DNA of 64,000 nucleotides from Geomonas sp. RF6 (GCF_021044625.1 NZ_CP087999.1:4671001-4735000), one strand, 5' to 3'; counted from the stretch's first letter, positions 16,983 through 26,295 are shown. Translations and numbers: made by a program. The notes: a model not told the origin generated them from the letters alone.

Positions 16983-17324
16983 TCACTCTCTTCCTTCAGC
17001 GTCGGACGGCGCTCCGTCTCCCGGAAGGGATTTGGTGTCACATTCAACCACAGCCAGCGCCTTCTCCCCCACGAGAGCCAACGCAACCTTCTTTCGGGCG
17101 CTCGCCACCAGCCTCTGGACCGTGCCGCGCGAGACCCCCATGGAGAGACCCGCTTCCTCCTGGGTCTTCCCCTCACCATCACAAAGGTGCAGCGCCTCGA
17201 GCTCATCATGCCCGAGCCGTATTACCTCCAGGTCCGCCATCTGAACCCCTGCGGGCTTGAACACCGTTCCGCACCCATCCTTGTGGCGGCAACTGCAGAT
17301 CCTCGCCTTGCGCGGCCGCGGCAT
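16983..17324 (-). CDS. DUF134 family DNA-binding protein
   Basis: 113 residues. It starts MPRPRKARICSCR and contains a conserved cysteine cluster (CSCRHKDGCGTVFKPAG). A sigma70-region-4-like helix-turn-helix follows (LHLCDGEGKTQEEAGLSM; GVSRGTVQRLVASARKKVA). This matches the DUF134 group, which is usually encoded beside NifX/NifB-like proteins. It probably binds DNA and perhaps a metal through its cysteines. ATG 17324 overlaps the stop of the upstream NifX-like gene as TGATG, so translation is coupled. A dyad upstream of that gene (17743-17761) may be its operator (inference). Confidence 0.85.
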   Translation of the reverse strand: MPRPRKARICSCRHKDGCGTVFKPAGVQMADLEVIRLGHDELEALHLCDGEGKTQEEAGLSMGVSRGTVQRLVASARKKVALALVGEKALAVVECDTKSLPGDGAPSDAEGRE

Positions 17325-17722
17325 CAGTGTGAGCACCCTGAGCCATGGCCGTGTCCATGACCATGCCCGCCACGACAGGTTTGTCCGGGCTCGAACTCGG
17401 GGAGGGTGCTCGCCTTCAAGAGCGGTACATTACCGCCGACGGTCGCCTCCTTCGCCTGGTAAACCCGCATCCCGGCCGCATGCAGCTTCTGCAGAGCACC
17501 GAGCCCGATGCCGCCGACGACGACTCCGTCGACGCGCTCACCACCGAGTGCGGCAATCGGATTGCAGCCGCCATGATCGTGAATGCGGTTGGCGTTCTGA
17601 ATGGCAGCCACATCGCTCGTTGCCAGATCGACGACGAGAAATACCGGCGCCGATCCGAAGTGCCCGAAGATCTCGCTCTCCATCCCGTTGTCTTCTGCTA
17701 CAGGAAAACAGACTCGCATCAT
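17324..17722 (-). CDS. NifX/NifB-like dinitrogenase iron-molybdenum cofactor domain protein
   Basis: A 132-residue single-domain protein of the MTH1175/NifX-like fold. MMRVCFPVAEDNGMESEI, FGHFGSAPVFLVVDL and DGVVVGGIGLGALQKLHAAG are the family hallmarks. The C-terminal tail alternates Gly and His with a final Cys-His (GHGHGHGHGSGCSH), a likely metal-binding extension. Stand-alone members occur outside nitrogenase clusters and are thought to bind iron-sulfur or molybdenum-iron precursors. GGGAGG precedes ATG 17722. It is the first gene of a two-gene operon with the DUF134 protein. No nif genes are in view, so a nitrogenase role is not supported here. Confidence 0.87.
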   Translation of the reverse strand: MMRVCFPVAEDNGMESEIFGHFGSAPVFLVVDLATSDVAAIQNANRIHDHGGCNPIAALGGERVDGVVVGGIGLGALQKLHAAGMRVYQAKEATVGGNVPLLKASTLPEFEPGQTCRGGHGHGHGHGSGCSH

Positions 17723-17742
17723 GCACCTCCCGTTAAAATTGA

Positions 17743-17761
17743 GTATATGCACAGAATATAC
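17743..17761. promoter_or_regulatory. Dyad upstream of the NifX-like/DUF134 operon
   Basis: GTATAT-GCACAGA-ATATAC, a perfect 6/7/6 inverted repeat 21 bp before the start codon, in the position of an operator overlapping the promoter or 5' leader. DUF134 is the obvious candidate binder (inference). Confidence 0.5.
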
Positions 17762-17832
17762 ACCGGACACCACATGTCAAGGTAAGAAGGGAAGCGTTAT
17801 GTGGCCCCGACTAGCCGCGGGAAATTGTAGGA

Positions 17833-17864
17833 ATGTAGGCCGGAATAAGCGGAGCGTTTCCGGC
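17833..17864. repeat. Single REP-like unit (family A)
   Basis: TGTAGGCCGGAATAAGCGGA followed by GCGTTTCCGGC; solitary, downstream of chrA. Confidence 0.8.
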
Positions 17865-17905
17865 ATAAGGCAGCGAGCTCTGTTAGGGGGGCACAAGGTA
17901 GCCTC

Positions 17906-19093
17906 TTACAGGAGCGCCAGCGAGAAAGCCGCCCCCGCGAAAACGACGAGGAGAAGATCGACCTTGCGCAGCAGCGCGCAGAAGGCGACAAGCGCGAGGA
18001 TTCCTCTCTTCGCGTCCCACGGGATCTCCAGAGAGAACTGGTACGTCACGTAAAAGAGGAGGCCTACGAAGCACGCCATGATCCCCCTGGAGGCGCAGGC
18101 AAAGAGTTGTGAAGACTTCAGGCGGGCAAAGTACGGCTCCGAGAGTATCAGGAGGATAAAGGAGGGAGAAAAGGTTGCCAAGGTCGCAGCTACCGCGCCG
18201 GCAACACCGAAGAGGAGGTAGCCGATGAAGGTCCCGGTAATGCTGATCGGCCCCGGCGTCACCTGCCCCAGTGCGATGCCGTCGATGAACGCCTTGCTCT
18301 CGAGCCAGCCTCGGGAGACGAACTCGTGATGCATGAGGGGAAGGGCTGAGAGACCGCCCCCAAAAGCGAGGAAATTGATCTCCAACATCCGGGCCGAAAG
18401 GGTGAAAAGCCGCGGGTGCGCGAACCAGAGAGCGGCCAAGCCCACACCAACGCACGCAGCAGAGATCACCACACGCTTTCTCACCGTACTGTCACCGGCT
18501 TCCGGTACGGGAGAGGTGGCGGGGGTGGCACGGAAAATGACCATGCCTACCAGGGCGCTGGCGCCGATTACCGCAGCGGCATTAATCTTCAGGTAGAGAA
18601 GCCCGGCGCAAAGAAGGGCGATCGCGACACCCTTCACGCTTTTCACGATGTCCTTCCCGAAGGTGCACGCCGCGTGCGCGACGATCGACACCACGATGAC
18701 CTGGAGACCGCCGAAGAGGGAGACCACCTCCGTGATCGAACGGGATGCGGCGTAGAAACGGGAGAGGAGGAGCATGAGAAAAAAGGCGGGGAGGCCGAGG
18801 CCGAGGTAGGCGAGCGCCGCCCCCCTTACGCCCTGCGCCTTGAGCCCCACATAGGCAGCGACCTGCATCGCGGTGGCGCCGGGAATGGATTGGGAAAGTA
18901 CGACACCGTCCTTGAAGGTGGCAGCATCTACCCACTTTTTCCTCACCACTGCGAGTTCCCGAACGTGGGCGATGATCGCCGGCCCTCCAAAGGCGGTGCA
19001 CCCGAGCTTCAGGAACTCCCAGAAGAGCTCGCGTCCCCCCTCTGCCTTTTCCTTAGTCTCCGTCACTGGGAGATCCTGCTCGCAAAACTTCAT
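17906..19093 (-). CDS. chrA: Chromate transporter (long ChrA type)
   Basis: A 395-residue inner-membrane protein made of two homologous CHR halves. The N-half has FLKLGCTAFGGPAIIAHVRE, SQSIPGATAMQVAAYVG and several hydrophobic helices. The C-half has NFLAFGGGLSALPLMHHEFV and GQVTPGPISITGTFIGYLLF. The inverted duplicate arrangement is standard for full-length ChrA, which exports chromate by proton antiport; many environmental members are also simply of the CHR family without tested activity. ATG 19093 has AGAGG about 7 bp upstream. A terminator-like hairpin lies within its 5' leader (see 19117-19271). It is not accompanied by chrB or chrC. Confidence 0.9.
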   Translation of the reverse strand: MKFCEQDLPVTETKEKAEGGRELFWEFLKLGCTAFGGPAIIAHVRELAVVRKKWVDAATFKDGVVLSQSIPGATAMQVAAYVGLKAQGVRGAALAYLGLGLPAFFLMLLLSRFYAASRSITEVVSLFGGLQVIVVSIVAHAACTFGKDIVKSVKGVAIALLCAGLLYLKINAAAVIGASALVGMVIFRATPATSPVPEAGDSTVRKRVVISAACVGVGLAALWFAHPRLFTLSARMLEINFLAFGGGLSALPLMHHEFVSRGWLESKAFIDGIALGQVTPGPISITGTFIGYLLFGVAGAVAATLATFSPSFILLILSEPYFARLKSSQLFACASRGIMACFVGLLFYVTYQFSLEIPWDAKRGILALVAFCALLRKVDLLLVVFAGAAFSLALL

Positions 19094-19116
19094 CGCAACC
19101 TCTTAGCGAAGCTCAC

Positions 19117-19271
19117 AAAAGAAAAAAGGCCGAACCCTGTCATCGAGTTCAGCCTCAAAGAATGCGTCAGCCGTGCAACCGGCTGGAATCGGTACGGGCA
19201 GCGTGCCCGGTGCGTCGCTGCCGCCGCATCATGACGGCGGCGCGTGCCCTGCAGCATGAGGCTGCACACTT
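19117..19271 (-). promoter_or_regulatory. Attenuator-like leader: terminator and competing anti-terminator before chrA
   Basis: On the minus strand a 10-bp stem (19128-19137 with 19145-19154, loop 19138-19144) is followed by T6, a full intrinsic terminator just upstream of chrA. TGAGGCT (19151-19157), overlapping its 5' arm, is exactly complementary to AGCCTCA further upstream (19257-19263). This gives a mutually exclusive fold. Two additional hairpins lie between. It could equally be the simple terminator of the upstream GGDEF gene, because no promoter is recognised between. Confidence 0.5.
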
Positions 19272-20261
19272 CTAGTTGATTTCACAGCCCCTGTCAACGA
19301 AATCTTCGGCGCCGCAGGGCCATACGCTGACGCGGTTGCGACCGGCCTGCTTCGATACATACAGAGCCCGGTCCGCCGCCTCGATAAACCAGGAGACCGT
19401 GCTCGACCTCGTCACCGGTGCCCCCACGACCCCCAGACTGATGGTGACGCAGTCAGCGACCTGCGAGGTCTGGTGCGGCACGTGGATCCTCATCATCTCC
19501 TCGCGCAGCTTTTCCGCCAGGAGCGAGGCGGCATGAGGCGGGGTATCGGCCAGTATGACCGCAAACTCCTCTCCCCCGAAGCGCGCCACCAGGTCACCGG
19601 CACGCCTGAAGACGGTGCGCATGGTGTTTGCCACCACCTTCAGGCAGCGGTCACCGGCAAGATGGCCGTACGCGTCGTTGTAGCGCTTGAAGAAGTCAAC
19701 GTCGCACAGAATGAGCGACAGGCATTGCCCGGTATGGCAGGCACGCCGCACCTCCATCTCCAGCACCTCGTTGAAGTGCCTGCGGTTGGCAAGGCGAGTG
19801 AGACCATCCTCGATGGCGAGCTTTTGCAGATCCTGGTTTTTCCTGCTGAGCTCCGCGGCCAATTGCTGCAGGAGATCGCGGCTGCGTTTCAATTCGAGGT
19901 GGTTCCTGACGCGCGCCTTCACAATCGGCGTGCTGACGGGCTTCAGCATGTAGTCTATGGCGCCGCATTCCAGCCCCTTCGCCTGGTCCGCCTCTGTACT
20001 CATGGCGCTGACGAAGATTACCGGCACATCCTTTGTCTTTGCGCTCCTCTTCAGTTCCTGGCAAACCTCGTAGCCGTCCATCTCCGGCATCATCACGTCG
20101 AGAAGAATCAGGTCGGGCGCCTCACGGTTCGCGATCTGCAGTGCATCAGCACCGCAGTTGGCCGAGTAGATCTTGTAATCGTGGTGCAGTATCCCGCGCA
20201 GAATCTCTATGTTTGTCTGCGTGTCGTCCACGATCAAAAGCTTTTGCATGTCTGTTCCCAT
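19272..20261 (-). CDS. Receiver-GGDEF diguanylate cyclase (PleD-like, single receiver)
   Basis: A 329-residue response regulator. The N-terminal receiver has the acidic pair in LLIVDDTQ, phospho-acceptor Asp55 (LILLDVMMPEMDG), and a conserved Lys in DYMLKPVS. A helical linker leads to a GGDEF domain with RFGGEEFAVIL (active GGEEF form) and an RxxD product-inhibition site exactly five residues before it (RAGDLVARF). It should make cyclic di-GMP upon phosphorylation and be feedback inhibited. No partner kinase is adjacent. The start ATG at 20261 has only a weak binding site; a second ATG lies four codons downstream. Confidence 0.92.
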   Translation of the reverse strand: MGTDMQKLLIVDDTQTNIEILRGILHHDYKIYSANCGADALQIANREAPDLILLDVMMPEMDGYEVCQELKRSAKTKDVPVIFVSAMSTEADQAKGLECGAIDYMLKPVSTPIVKARVRNHLELKRSRDLLQQLAAELSRKNQDLQKLAIEDGLTRLANRRHFNEVLEMEVRRACHTGQCLSLILCDVDFFKRYNDAYGHLAGDRCLKVVANTMRTVFRRAGDLVARFGGEEFAVILADTPPHAASLLAEKLREEMMRIHVPHQTSQVADCVTISLGVVGAPVTRSSTVSWFIEAADRALYVSKQAGRNRVSVWPCGAEDFVDRGCEIN

Positions 20262-20381
20262 CTCTACCCGCCGAATGTCATCTGATGCAAAGCCTGTGCA
20301 GCAACCGGAGGTCGAATTCCGGAAAAACGCGAAGAAGGTTCGTGTATGGTATCGACAGAATCGACAGCGGCTTTAGCTTAT

Positions 20382-22205
20382 TCATGAAACTATTTCGGCA
20401 CCCTCCGCTACCGTCCACAGCGCGTCCCTCAGACCAGATTTGCGGTCGACCTTGCGCGAAACCGCCCCCAGAAAAACCTCCTCGTCCCCCCAGATCTCCA
20501 CAGAGCTCTTTGCCCTGGTTATTCCGGTGTAGATGAGTTCCCGGGTCAGCGCCTCAGTCTCGTGGGCGGGGAGGACCATGAGGACCTTGTCGAACTCTGA
20601 TCCCTGGCTCTTGTGTACCGTCATGGCAAAGACCGTGTCGTGCGCGGGGAGGCGCACCGGCGAGACCTTGCGCACCCCTCCATCGGGTGACGGAAAGAAG
20701 ACGCGCAGCGCCCCCTCCCCTTCCTGGTCGGGCAGGACAATCCCGATGTCTCCGTTGAAGAGCTTCAGGTTGTAGTCGTTCACCGTGATCATGATCGGCC
20801 TGCCGCTGTACCAGCGGCTCCCCTTTTGGATCAACCCTTTTTCGGAGAGGATCTCCTCCACGAGATCGTTCATCCCTGTCACCCCGTACGGACCCTGACG
20901 CAGCGCGCACAGGATGCGGAATGAGTCGAAGCGCCGCAGCGCTTCCTCGGCAGTGGAGGCGCAGAGGTACCCGCGATAGCCGGTGATGACCTGCTCGGTC
21001 AGCGATTTCTTGAGCCGCTCCGGCGCGGGGACGGCCTGCCACCTCACATCATCTCGACCTTCCCGCAAAAGGGAGAGCGCGCTCCTCCCCTCCCCTGCAT
21101 TTACTGCGCGGGCCGACGCTCCGATACCGCTTTCGGAGCCGAAGCGGTAATTTTTCTTCAGGACGACGAGGGAATCGGTGAGGCACGATCCCGGTTCGTA
21201 GGGGGGCAGGACCTCCCCGGCAACGCGCTCGGCAAAGGCTGAGAATGCTTCAGAGAACGGCTCCCGCCGCCCGCCGCCGCAGATATCCCCAAGCGCAGCC
21301 CCCGCCTCCACCGACGCGAGCTGATCCCTGTCGCCCAAAAGGATAAAACGAGCGTCAGGCTTCAGAGCTGTAGCGAGCTTCGCCATGAGCGGCAAGGCGA
21401 CCATCGATGCCTCGTCGATGATGACGACGTCGAAGGGGAGCGGGTTATCCTCGGAGTGGCGAAAGCGGAAGGAGCCCGCGCGCACCCCCAGGAGACGGTG
21501 GATGGTGCTGACCTCCTCCGGTATGAGCGCCCTGATCTCGGCGCTCGTGTCGAGCTTCTCCTTCATCCCCCGGATCGAATCCTTCAGACGCGCAGCAGCC
21601 TTTCCGGTCGGCGCGGCAAGGGCGATGCGCACCTTCTTTCCCGCCGCCTGCTCAAGGAGAAGCGCAAGGATCTTCACGACGGTGGAGGTCTTCCCGGTGC
21701 CGGGCCCTCCGGAGATGACGCTGAACCTCTTTCTTACCGCGGCAAGGGCTGTGAGCTTCTGCCAGTCCACCTCCCCCGGCGACGCGGGGAAAAGCCTGCC
21801 CACACCGGCGGCGAGAAGTGGCTCGTCGACCCCGTCCTCCAGGCAGGCCGACTTTTCCCTGATGACCCGCACCAGATCCCGCTCGTATTTCCAGTACCGG
21901 TACAGGTAAAGCCGCCCGTCCTCGTCAAGGACGAGGGGGCGAAACTCTCCCGGAGAGCCCACGACCGAAGTCTGCGAGAGGTGCCCCCGCAGCTCTTCCA
22001 GCGACGGGACAGGATAGAGTTCCCCGTCGACCTCGATCTCCGCGCCTGCGATGTCGCCGAGGTTGAGGCAGATATTGCCTCCGGCGACGGCGTTGCTGGC
22101 GAGGGAGACGGCGTGCCAGAGCCACGGGCTTGCCGACCCCGCCTCCCTGGCAATGAAATCGGCAAAGTGCCTGTCGGTGGCATTGAGTACAAAAGGTGTG
22201 TTCAC
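20382..22205 (-). CDS. recD: Exodeoxyribonuclease V subunit alpha RecD
   Basis: 607 residues: the fast 5'-3' helicase subunit of RecBCD. Walker A is VISGGPGTGKTSTVVKIL near residue 160, and Walker B with DEAS is VVIIDEASMVALPLMAKL. Motif III is RFILLGDRDQLASVEAGA, and the C-terminal motifs FAMTVHKSQGSEFDKVL and YTGITRAKSSVEIWG complete superfamily 1B. An N-terminal domain contacts RecC/RecB. The start is GTG 22205, 3 bp after the recB stop, with GGAGGG upstream, so it is coupled to recB. It is the last gene of the recC-recB-recD order and acts in double-strand break repair. Confidence 0.95.
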   Translation of the reverse strand: MNTPFVLNATDRHFADFIAREAGSASPWLWHAVSLASNAVAGGNICLNLGDIAGAEIEVDGELYPVPSLEELRGHLSQTSVVGSPGEFRPLVLDEDGRLYLYRYWKYERDLVRVIREKSACLEDGVDEPLLAAGVGRLFPASPGEVDWQKLTALAAVRKRFSVISGGPGTGKTSTVVKILALLLEQAAGKKVRIALAAPTGKAAARLKDSIRGMKEKLDTSAEIRALIPEEVSTIHRLLGVRAGSFRFRHSEDNPLPFDVVIIDEASMVALPLMAKLATALKPDARFILLGDRDQLASVEAGAALGDICGGGRREPFSEAFSAFAERVAGEVLPPYEPGSCLTDSLVVLKKNYRFGSESGIGASARAVNAGEGRSALSLLREGRDDVRWQAVPAPERLKKSLTEQVITGYRGYLCASTAEEALRRFDSFRILCALRQGPYGVTGMNDLVEEILSEKGLIQKGSRWYSGRPIMITVNDYNLKLFNGDIGIVLPDQEGEGALRVFFPSPDGGVRKVSPVRLPAHDTVFAMTVHKSQGSEFDKVLMVLPAHETEALTRELIYTGITRAKSSVEIWGDEEVFLGAVSRKVDRKSGLRDALWTVAEGAEIVS

Positions 22206-22208
22206 CGC

Positions 22209-25200
22209 TTACCCTCCGGCCTCGATGAGGCAACTTGTCAGCTCGTCGATCATCTCCCGCGGCGGCGTATCCCTGAAGATGCCGAATTCCTCACCGCGGT
22301 CCTTCCGCACGCCGCGCAGGAAGAAGTAGAGGACTCCACCGAAGTGGCTCTCGTAGCTGTAGCCCGGTACGCGGAGCTTCAGGAAACGGTTCAGCGCCAC
22401 GGTGTACAGCAGGTACTGCAGGGGGTAGAGCTTCTGCTCCATGGCACCGGCCAGACGCTCGGGGCGGTAATCCTCCACCTGGTTACCCAGGTGGTTGGAC
22501 TTCCAGTCCACGAGGTAGAAGCGCCCGTCGTGCTCGAAGACAAGGTCGATGAAGCCCCGCACCATCCCCTTTGCGGGGCGAAACCTCAGCTGGGAGCAAA
22601 GGGCGAGGAGGTCCACCGCACGGTGCTGTCCGCTCCATTTCTGGAAGTAGCTCTTCAGGTTCCCGGAGGTAACAAAGCGCAATGGAAAGAAAAACTCGAG
22701 CTCGCTCAGCCATTTGTCCTGCTGGAGGTCGGAGAGGGAAAAAGTACCCCCCGGGGCGGCAAGGGGGGCCGTCACCACGTTTCGCACCATGGAGCTGATG
22801 GACGGAGCCCACTCGTCGCTGAAGTGATGCGCCTCGAGGCATGTCCGCACCAGATCCGCCGTCTTCTCCTCGGAAGCTCCGGCAAAATCGAGCTTCTCGA
22901 ATATCTCGTGCAGGAAGATACCGGCGCGGGCGCCGCGCGGGAAGGTAAAGATGCTCATCCCCTGCGGCTCCGGAGGAGGGGCGGCGGGAATCTGCGCCTC
23001 ACCCTCGCCGCTCTGGTCGCGGTCCGGAAGTTCCGCGCCCCCGTCGTGCGCCGCAAAGGAGGTAAAGCTGGAAACGCGCCAGTCGCGGTCGATGTGACGG
23101 CTGAAGGAAAGCGCGCTGAACGCCTCCTCACCCCCCTTCATGGGAGAGAAAGGCTCCGCATCCGGCTCGGGCAAGGGGGAGACGGAGATCGCCCCCGGAT
23201 TGCGCCCCGCCACGTCCCGGAGCTGCTGCACCATACCGGCACAGGAGAGCTTCTTTACCTCTCTCGCGAGGCTCCCCACCACGTCGGTTGAGGTGCGCGT
23301 CTCGGTGGAGGCATGGAAAAGATAGGCAAGGGGGGAGGTCTCCGGCCGGTTGCGCCCGGTCTTGTCGGCAATCCTCCCGCCAACGACATAGCAGCGAAAC
23401 TTGGCCCGGGTAAGCGCCACATAGAGGAGGCGCAGGTTCTCCGCGAGGGACTCCTTCTGCGCCAGGAGCTCGTTGCGGGAGCGATCGGGTGAGCCGAAGT
23501 CCTTGATGAGGCGGTAATCGTCGTGGAAGGTGATGATCTCGTCGCCGGAGCGGATCCCCCCCCACAGGAAGGGGCAAAAGACGACGGGGTACTCCAGCCC
23601 CTTGCTGACGTGGATGGTGAGGATCTTCACCGCCTTCTCGTCGGTCTCCAGGCGGATCTGGTACTCCTCCGCGGCATCCTCCGCGCTTATCCGCTCCCCG
23701 AACCAGGTGACGGCACCCTCCGCGCCGAGACTCCTCTCCTGGGTGGCGGCGTGCAGAATCTCGAAGCAGTGCAGGAGGTTGGTGAGTCGCCTCTCGCCGT
23801 CGCTCCTGGCAAGGAGCCTTCCGCGCACCCCTTCCCTCGACATAAGCGCCTGCACCATGACCATGAATCCGCGCTCGACCCAGAGCTGGTGGTACTCGCG
23901 AAACCTCGCCAGCCACTCTTCCCAGCGAGGCTCGTCCTCCAGAAGTTCCGCGATGCCGTCGCCGCTCACCCCGAGGATGTCGATGACGAGCGCGGCGCGC
24001 ACCTTCGGCTCGCTCCCCGGAGATGCGAGCGCGGCGAGAAGGGTACAGAGCTCGCGCGCCTCGCGGCTGGTGAGAACGCTCTTGTCGCTGCGCATGACGC
24101 TCGGAATGGAGAGCGCGGAGAGCGCCTCCTGCATGCAGGCGGCCTGCCGGTGGCTGCGCACGATGACTGCGATGTGTTCAGGAAGAAGGGGCTTTTCTCC
24201 GATGAGCGCCTTTCCCTGCGCTCCATCCCTCAGAAGGCGTGCGATCTCGGCGGCGACCGCTCCGGGGACGATGTCGTTTGCCACCCCCACATTCACTTCC
24301 CTGCCGTTGTGCACCTCCGGGAGATGCCAAAGCTGCAGCGGCGCGTCGTCGGCGTCGGGGAGGACCAGGCGGTCCCCCCCTTCCTTCTTCCCGTACTTCA
24401 CCGGATGGTAGGAGATCTGGCCGAAGATGAAGGGACGGAGGTCGTCTTCAAAGACGGTATTGAAGGCATCGAGGAGGCGCGGAGTAGAGCGCCAGTTGCT
24501 GGTGAGGGTAAAGCGGCGCTCTTCCTCCACATCGGCGGCCGCCTCTAGGTAGGCGAAGATGTCCGCACCGCGAAAGCTGTAGATCGCCTGCTTCGGATCG
24601 CCGATCAGAAAGAGGGGTGAGTCGGCGTCCGAGTAGATGGTGCGAAAGATGTCGAACTGCACCGGGTCCGTGTCCTGGAACTCGTCGATAAGCGCGGCGC
24701 GGTACTTTTGGCGCAGGGCAAGGGCCAGGTCGGCGCCCCTCTCGCTCTTGAGCGCATCGTAGAGGGAGGTGAGGAGGTCGTCGAAACAGCGGACGTTGCG
24801 CTCTCTCTTCCGTGCCGGAAGGCGTTCGCGGGCAAAGTCCAGAAGCTCGCACTTCAGCGCGAGGAATCTGCGCTCGAGAATGGTCAGTAGCTCCTCGCAA
24901 CGCTCGAAGAAACGGTGCTCAGGAGCGGCTCCGCTCGGCTTTTTGCCTGCCAGGATGCCGCTCACGGTGAACTTCTCGAAGCCCGCGCAAACCTCGTACG
25001 GCTGCGCCCCGCGCAGGTAGCACTCCATCGCGTCGAAAAGCTCGGGGAGGGAGTCGGGATGATATTTCCCCTGCGCGCGGGAGAGCCCCTTGTGCGTCTC
25101 CAGGAGCTCCCTGACCTCTTCGTGCGCCCCCTGCCACAGAGCCGCCACTGCCGCAAATGCCTCCCGACACTCCGTCTCGAGCGCTGGAAGCCCGGCCAGA

Positions 25201-25814
25201 TCGAAATGCGGCACCACCTCCAGCTTCGGGTTCCCGAGCATACCTTTGAGGAAGCCGACGAAGTAGGGTGGGGAAAGACCTTTGCGGAGGGCATAGCTCA
25301 AAAGAGGTGCAGGGTCGGCAAAGAAGTGGCTGCGCCAGAAGTCATCGACAATCTCCTGCAGGAGATCGGACTGGTCTGTGACGAGCTCCGTATCGTAGAG
25401 AGAGCCGCTCTCGAAGGCGTTATCCTGCAGAGCCCTGAGGCAGAAGCCGTGTATGGTGAAAATGGAGGCGAGGTCGAACGATTTGAGGGCGCGGTCGAGC
25501 CGGTCGCGTGCGACCTCCGGACACGGTCCCTTGCCGCTGGCGTTCTGCGCCAGTCCGGAGAGGAAGAGGTCATCGGTGGCGGCTCCGTCGAAAACGGAGA
25601 GGGCCTCGCGGATACGGGCGCGGATACGGCCGCGAAGCTCCTCCGTGGCGGCCTCCGTGTAGGTCACCACGAGGATCTTTTCCGGCGGGAGATCGAGCTC
25701 CACAAGGAGGCGCAGGTACAGGCAGGCGATGGCGTACGTCTTCCCCGTCCCGGCGCTCGCCTCGATGAGATTCCTGCCGGAGAGGTCAATATGTAGGTGA
25801 TCGAGCTCTTTCAT
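22209..25814 (-). CDS. recB: Exodeoxyribonuclease V subunit beta RecB
   Basis: 1201 residues, near the E. coli length: 3'-5' helicase plus nuclease of RecBCD. Walker A is EASAGTGKTYAIACLYL at residue ~20, motif II LIDEFQDTDPVQFDIF, and motif III LFLIGDPKQAIYSFRGAD. Motif V/VI regions are VKILTIHVSKGLEYPVVF and LLYVALTRAKFRCYVV. The C-terminal nuclease keeps GFIDLVFEHDGRFYLVDWKS with the catalytic D and DxK. ATG 25814 starts the protein (AGGGTG upstream). A 540-bp repeat-filled gap separates it from recC upstream, and recD follows after 3 bp. It initiates homologous recombination at broken ends. Confidence 0.95.
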   Translation of the reverse strand: MKELDHLHIDLSGRNLIEASAGTGKTYAIACLYLRLLVELDLPPEKILVVTYTEAATEELRGRIRARIREALSVFDGAATDDLFLSGLAQNASGKGPCPEVARDRLDRALKSFDLASIFTIHGFCLRALQDNAFESGSLYDTELVTDQSDLLQEIVDDFWRSHFFADPAPLLSYALRKGLSPPYFVGFLKGMLGNPKLEVVPHFDLAGLPALETECREAFAAVAALWQGAHEEVRELLETHKGLSRAQGKYHPDSLPELFDAMECYLRGAQPYEVCAGFEKFTVSGILAGKKPSGAAPEHRFFERCEELLTILERRFLALKCELLDFARERLPARKRERNVRCFDDLLTSLYDALKSERGADLALALRQKYRAALIDEFQDTDPVQFDIFRTIYSDADSPLFLIGDPKQAIYSFRGADIFAYLEAAADVEEERRFTLTSNWRSTPRLLDAFNTVFEDDLRPFIFGQISYHPVKYGKKEGGDRLVLPDADDAPLQLWHLPEVHNGREVNVGVANDIVPGAVAAEIARLLRDGAQGKALIGEKPLLPEHIAVIVRSHRQAACMQEALSALSIPSVMRSDKSVLTSREARELCTLLAALASPGSEPKVRAALVIDILGVSGDGIAELLEDEPRWEEWLARFREYHQLWVERGFMVMVQALMSREGVRGRLLARSDGERRLTNLLHCFEILHAATQERSLGAEGAVTWFGERISAEDAAEEYQIRLETDEKAVKILTIHVSKGLEYPVVFCPFLWGGIRSGDEIITFHDDYRLIKDFGSPDRSRNELLAQKESLAENLRLLYVALTRAKFRCYVVGGRIADKTGRNRPETSPLAYLFHASTETRTSTDVVGSLAREVKKLSCAGMVQQLRDVAGRNPGAISVSPLPEPDAEPFSPMKGGEEAFSALSFSRHIDRDWRVSSFTSFAAHDGGAELPDRDQSGEGEAQIPAAPPPEPQGMSIFTFPRGARAGIFLHEIFEKLDFAGASEEKTADLVRTCLEAHHFSDEWAPSISSMVRNVVTAPLAAPGGTFSLSDLQQDKWLSELEFFFPLRFVTSGNLKSYFQKWSGQHRAVDLLALCSQLRFRPAKGMVRGFIDLVFEHDGRFYLVDWKSNHLGNQVEDYRPERLAGAMEQKLYPLQYLLYTVALNRFLKLRVPGYSYESHFGGVLYFFLRGVRKDRGEEFGIFRDTPPREMIDELTSCLIEAGG

Positions 25815-25865
25815 GGCACCCTGCCTTAAGGAGTAGTGGCGCATTCCGGCGGGACCTCCCGGATC

Positions 25866-26295
25866 GGCTCTGTCATGCCGGGAACGCCTTGCGGCTTATC
25901 CCGGCCTACAGGTCGGACATGTACATCTCGTCGTCCCCGGACTACGCCTTCTGTTGCGTTCTCAAACTCGTTCCCAAGCTCCAGCTTGGGGACGGAATTG
26001 CCAGCGAGGCCCAGCCTCGCCTATTGCGCCAGCGACCCACCGCTCACGCGGATGCAAAGCCGGAGCTTTGCACCCAGGTGCGTTCCCAAGATGACCCTGG
26101 GAACGAGTTGTCTACTCGTTCCCAAGCTCCAGCTTGGGGACGCAATTGCCCGCGAGGCTCAGCCTCGCCTCTTTCGACAGCGATAGATTATCCGCTGACG
26201 CGGATGCAAAGCCGGAGCTTTGCACCCAGGTGCGTTCCCAGGATGACCCTGGGAACGAGTTGTACGTGTTGTACGTGTTGTACGAGTTGTACATC
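25866..26295. repeat. Repeat block inside the recC-recB gap: REP, 148-bp tandem duplication, 9-bp repeats
   Basis: Contains an inverted REP unit (about 25875-25911). Two copies of a 148-bp unit (25966-26113 and 26114-26262) are each built from nested palindromes (CCCAAGCTCCAGCTTGGG; GCAAAGCCGGAGCTTTGC; CCCAGGATGACCCTGGG-type). TTGTACGTG-like 9-bp repeats follow (26258-26292). No gene is present. Confidence 0.85.

Noticed and set aside
20283-20330. GEMM (cyclic di-GMP) riboswitch, because of a GCAAAGCC-like string
   Set aside because: No flanking P1 or tetraloop consensus and no gene downstream on the same strand.
26040-26070. GEMM-like GCAAAGCC near 26.05 and 26.2 kb
   Set aside because: It belongs to a palindrome within the repeat units (GCAAAGCCGGAGCTTTGC).
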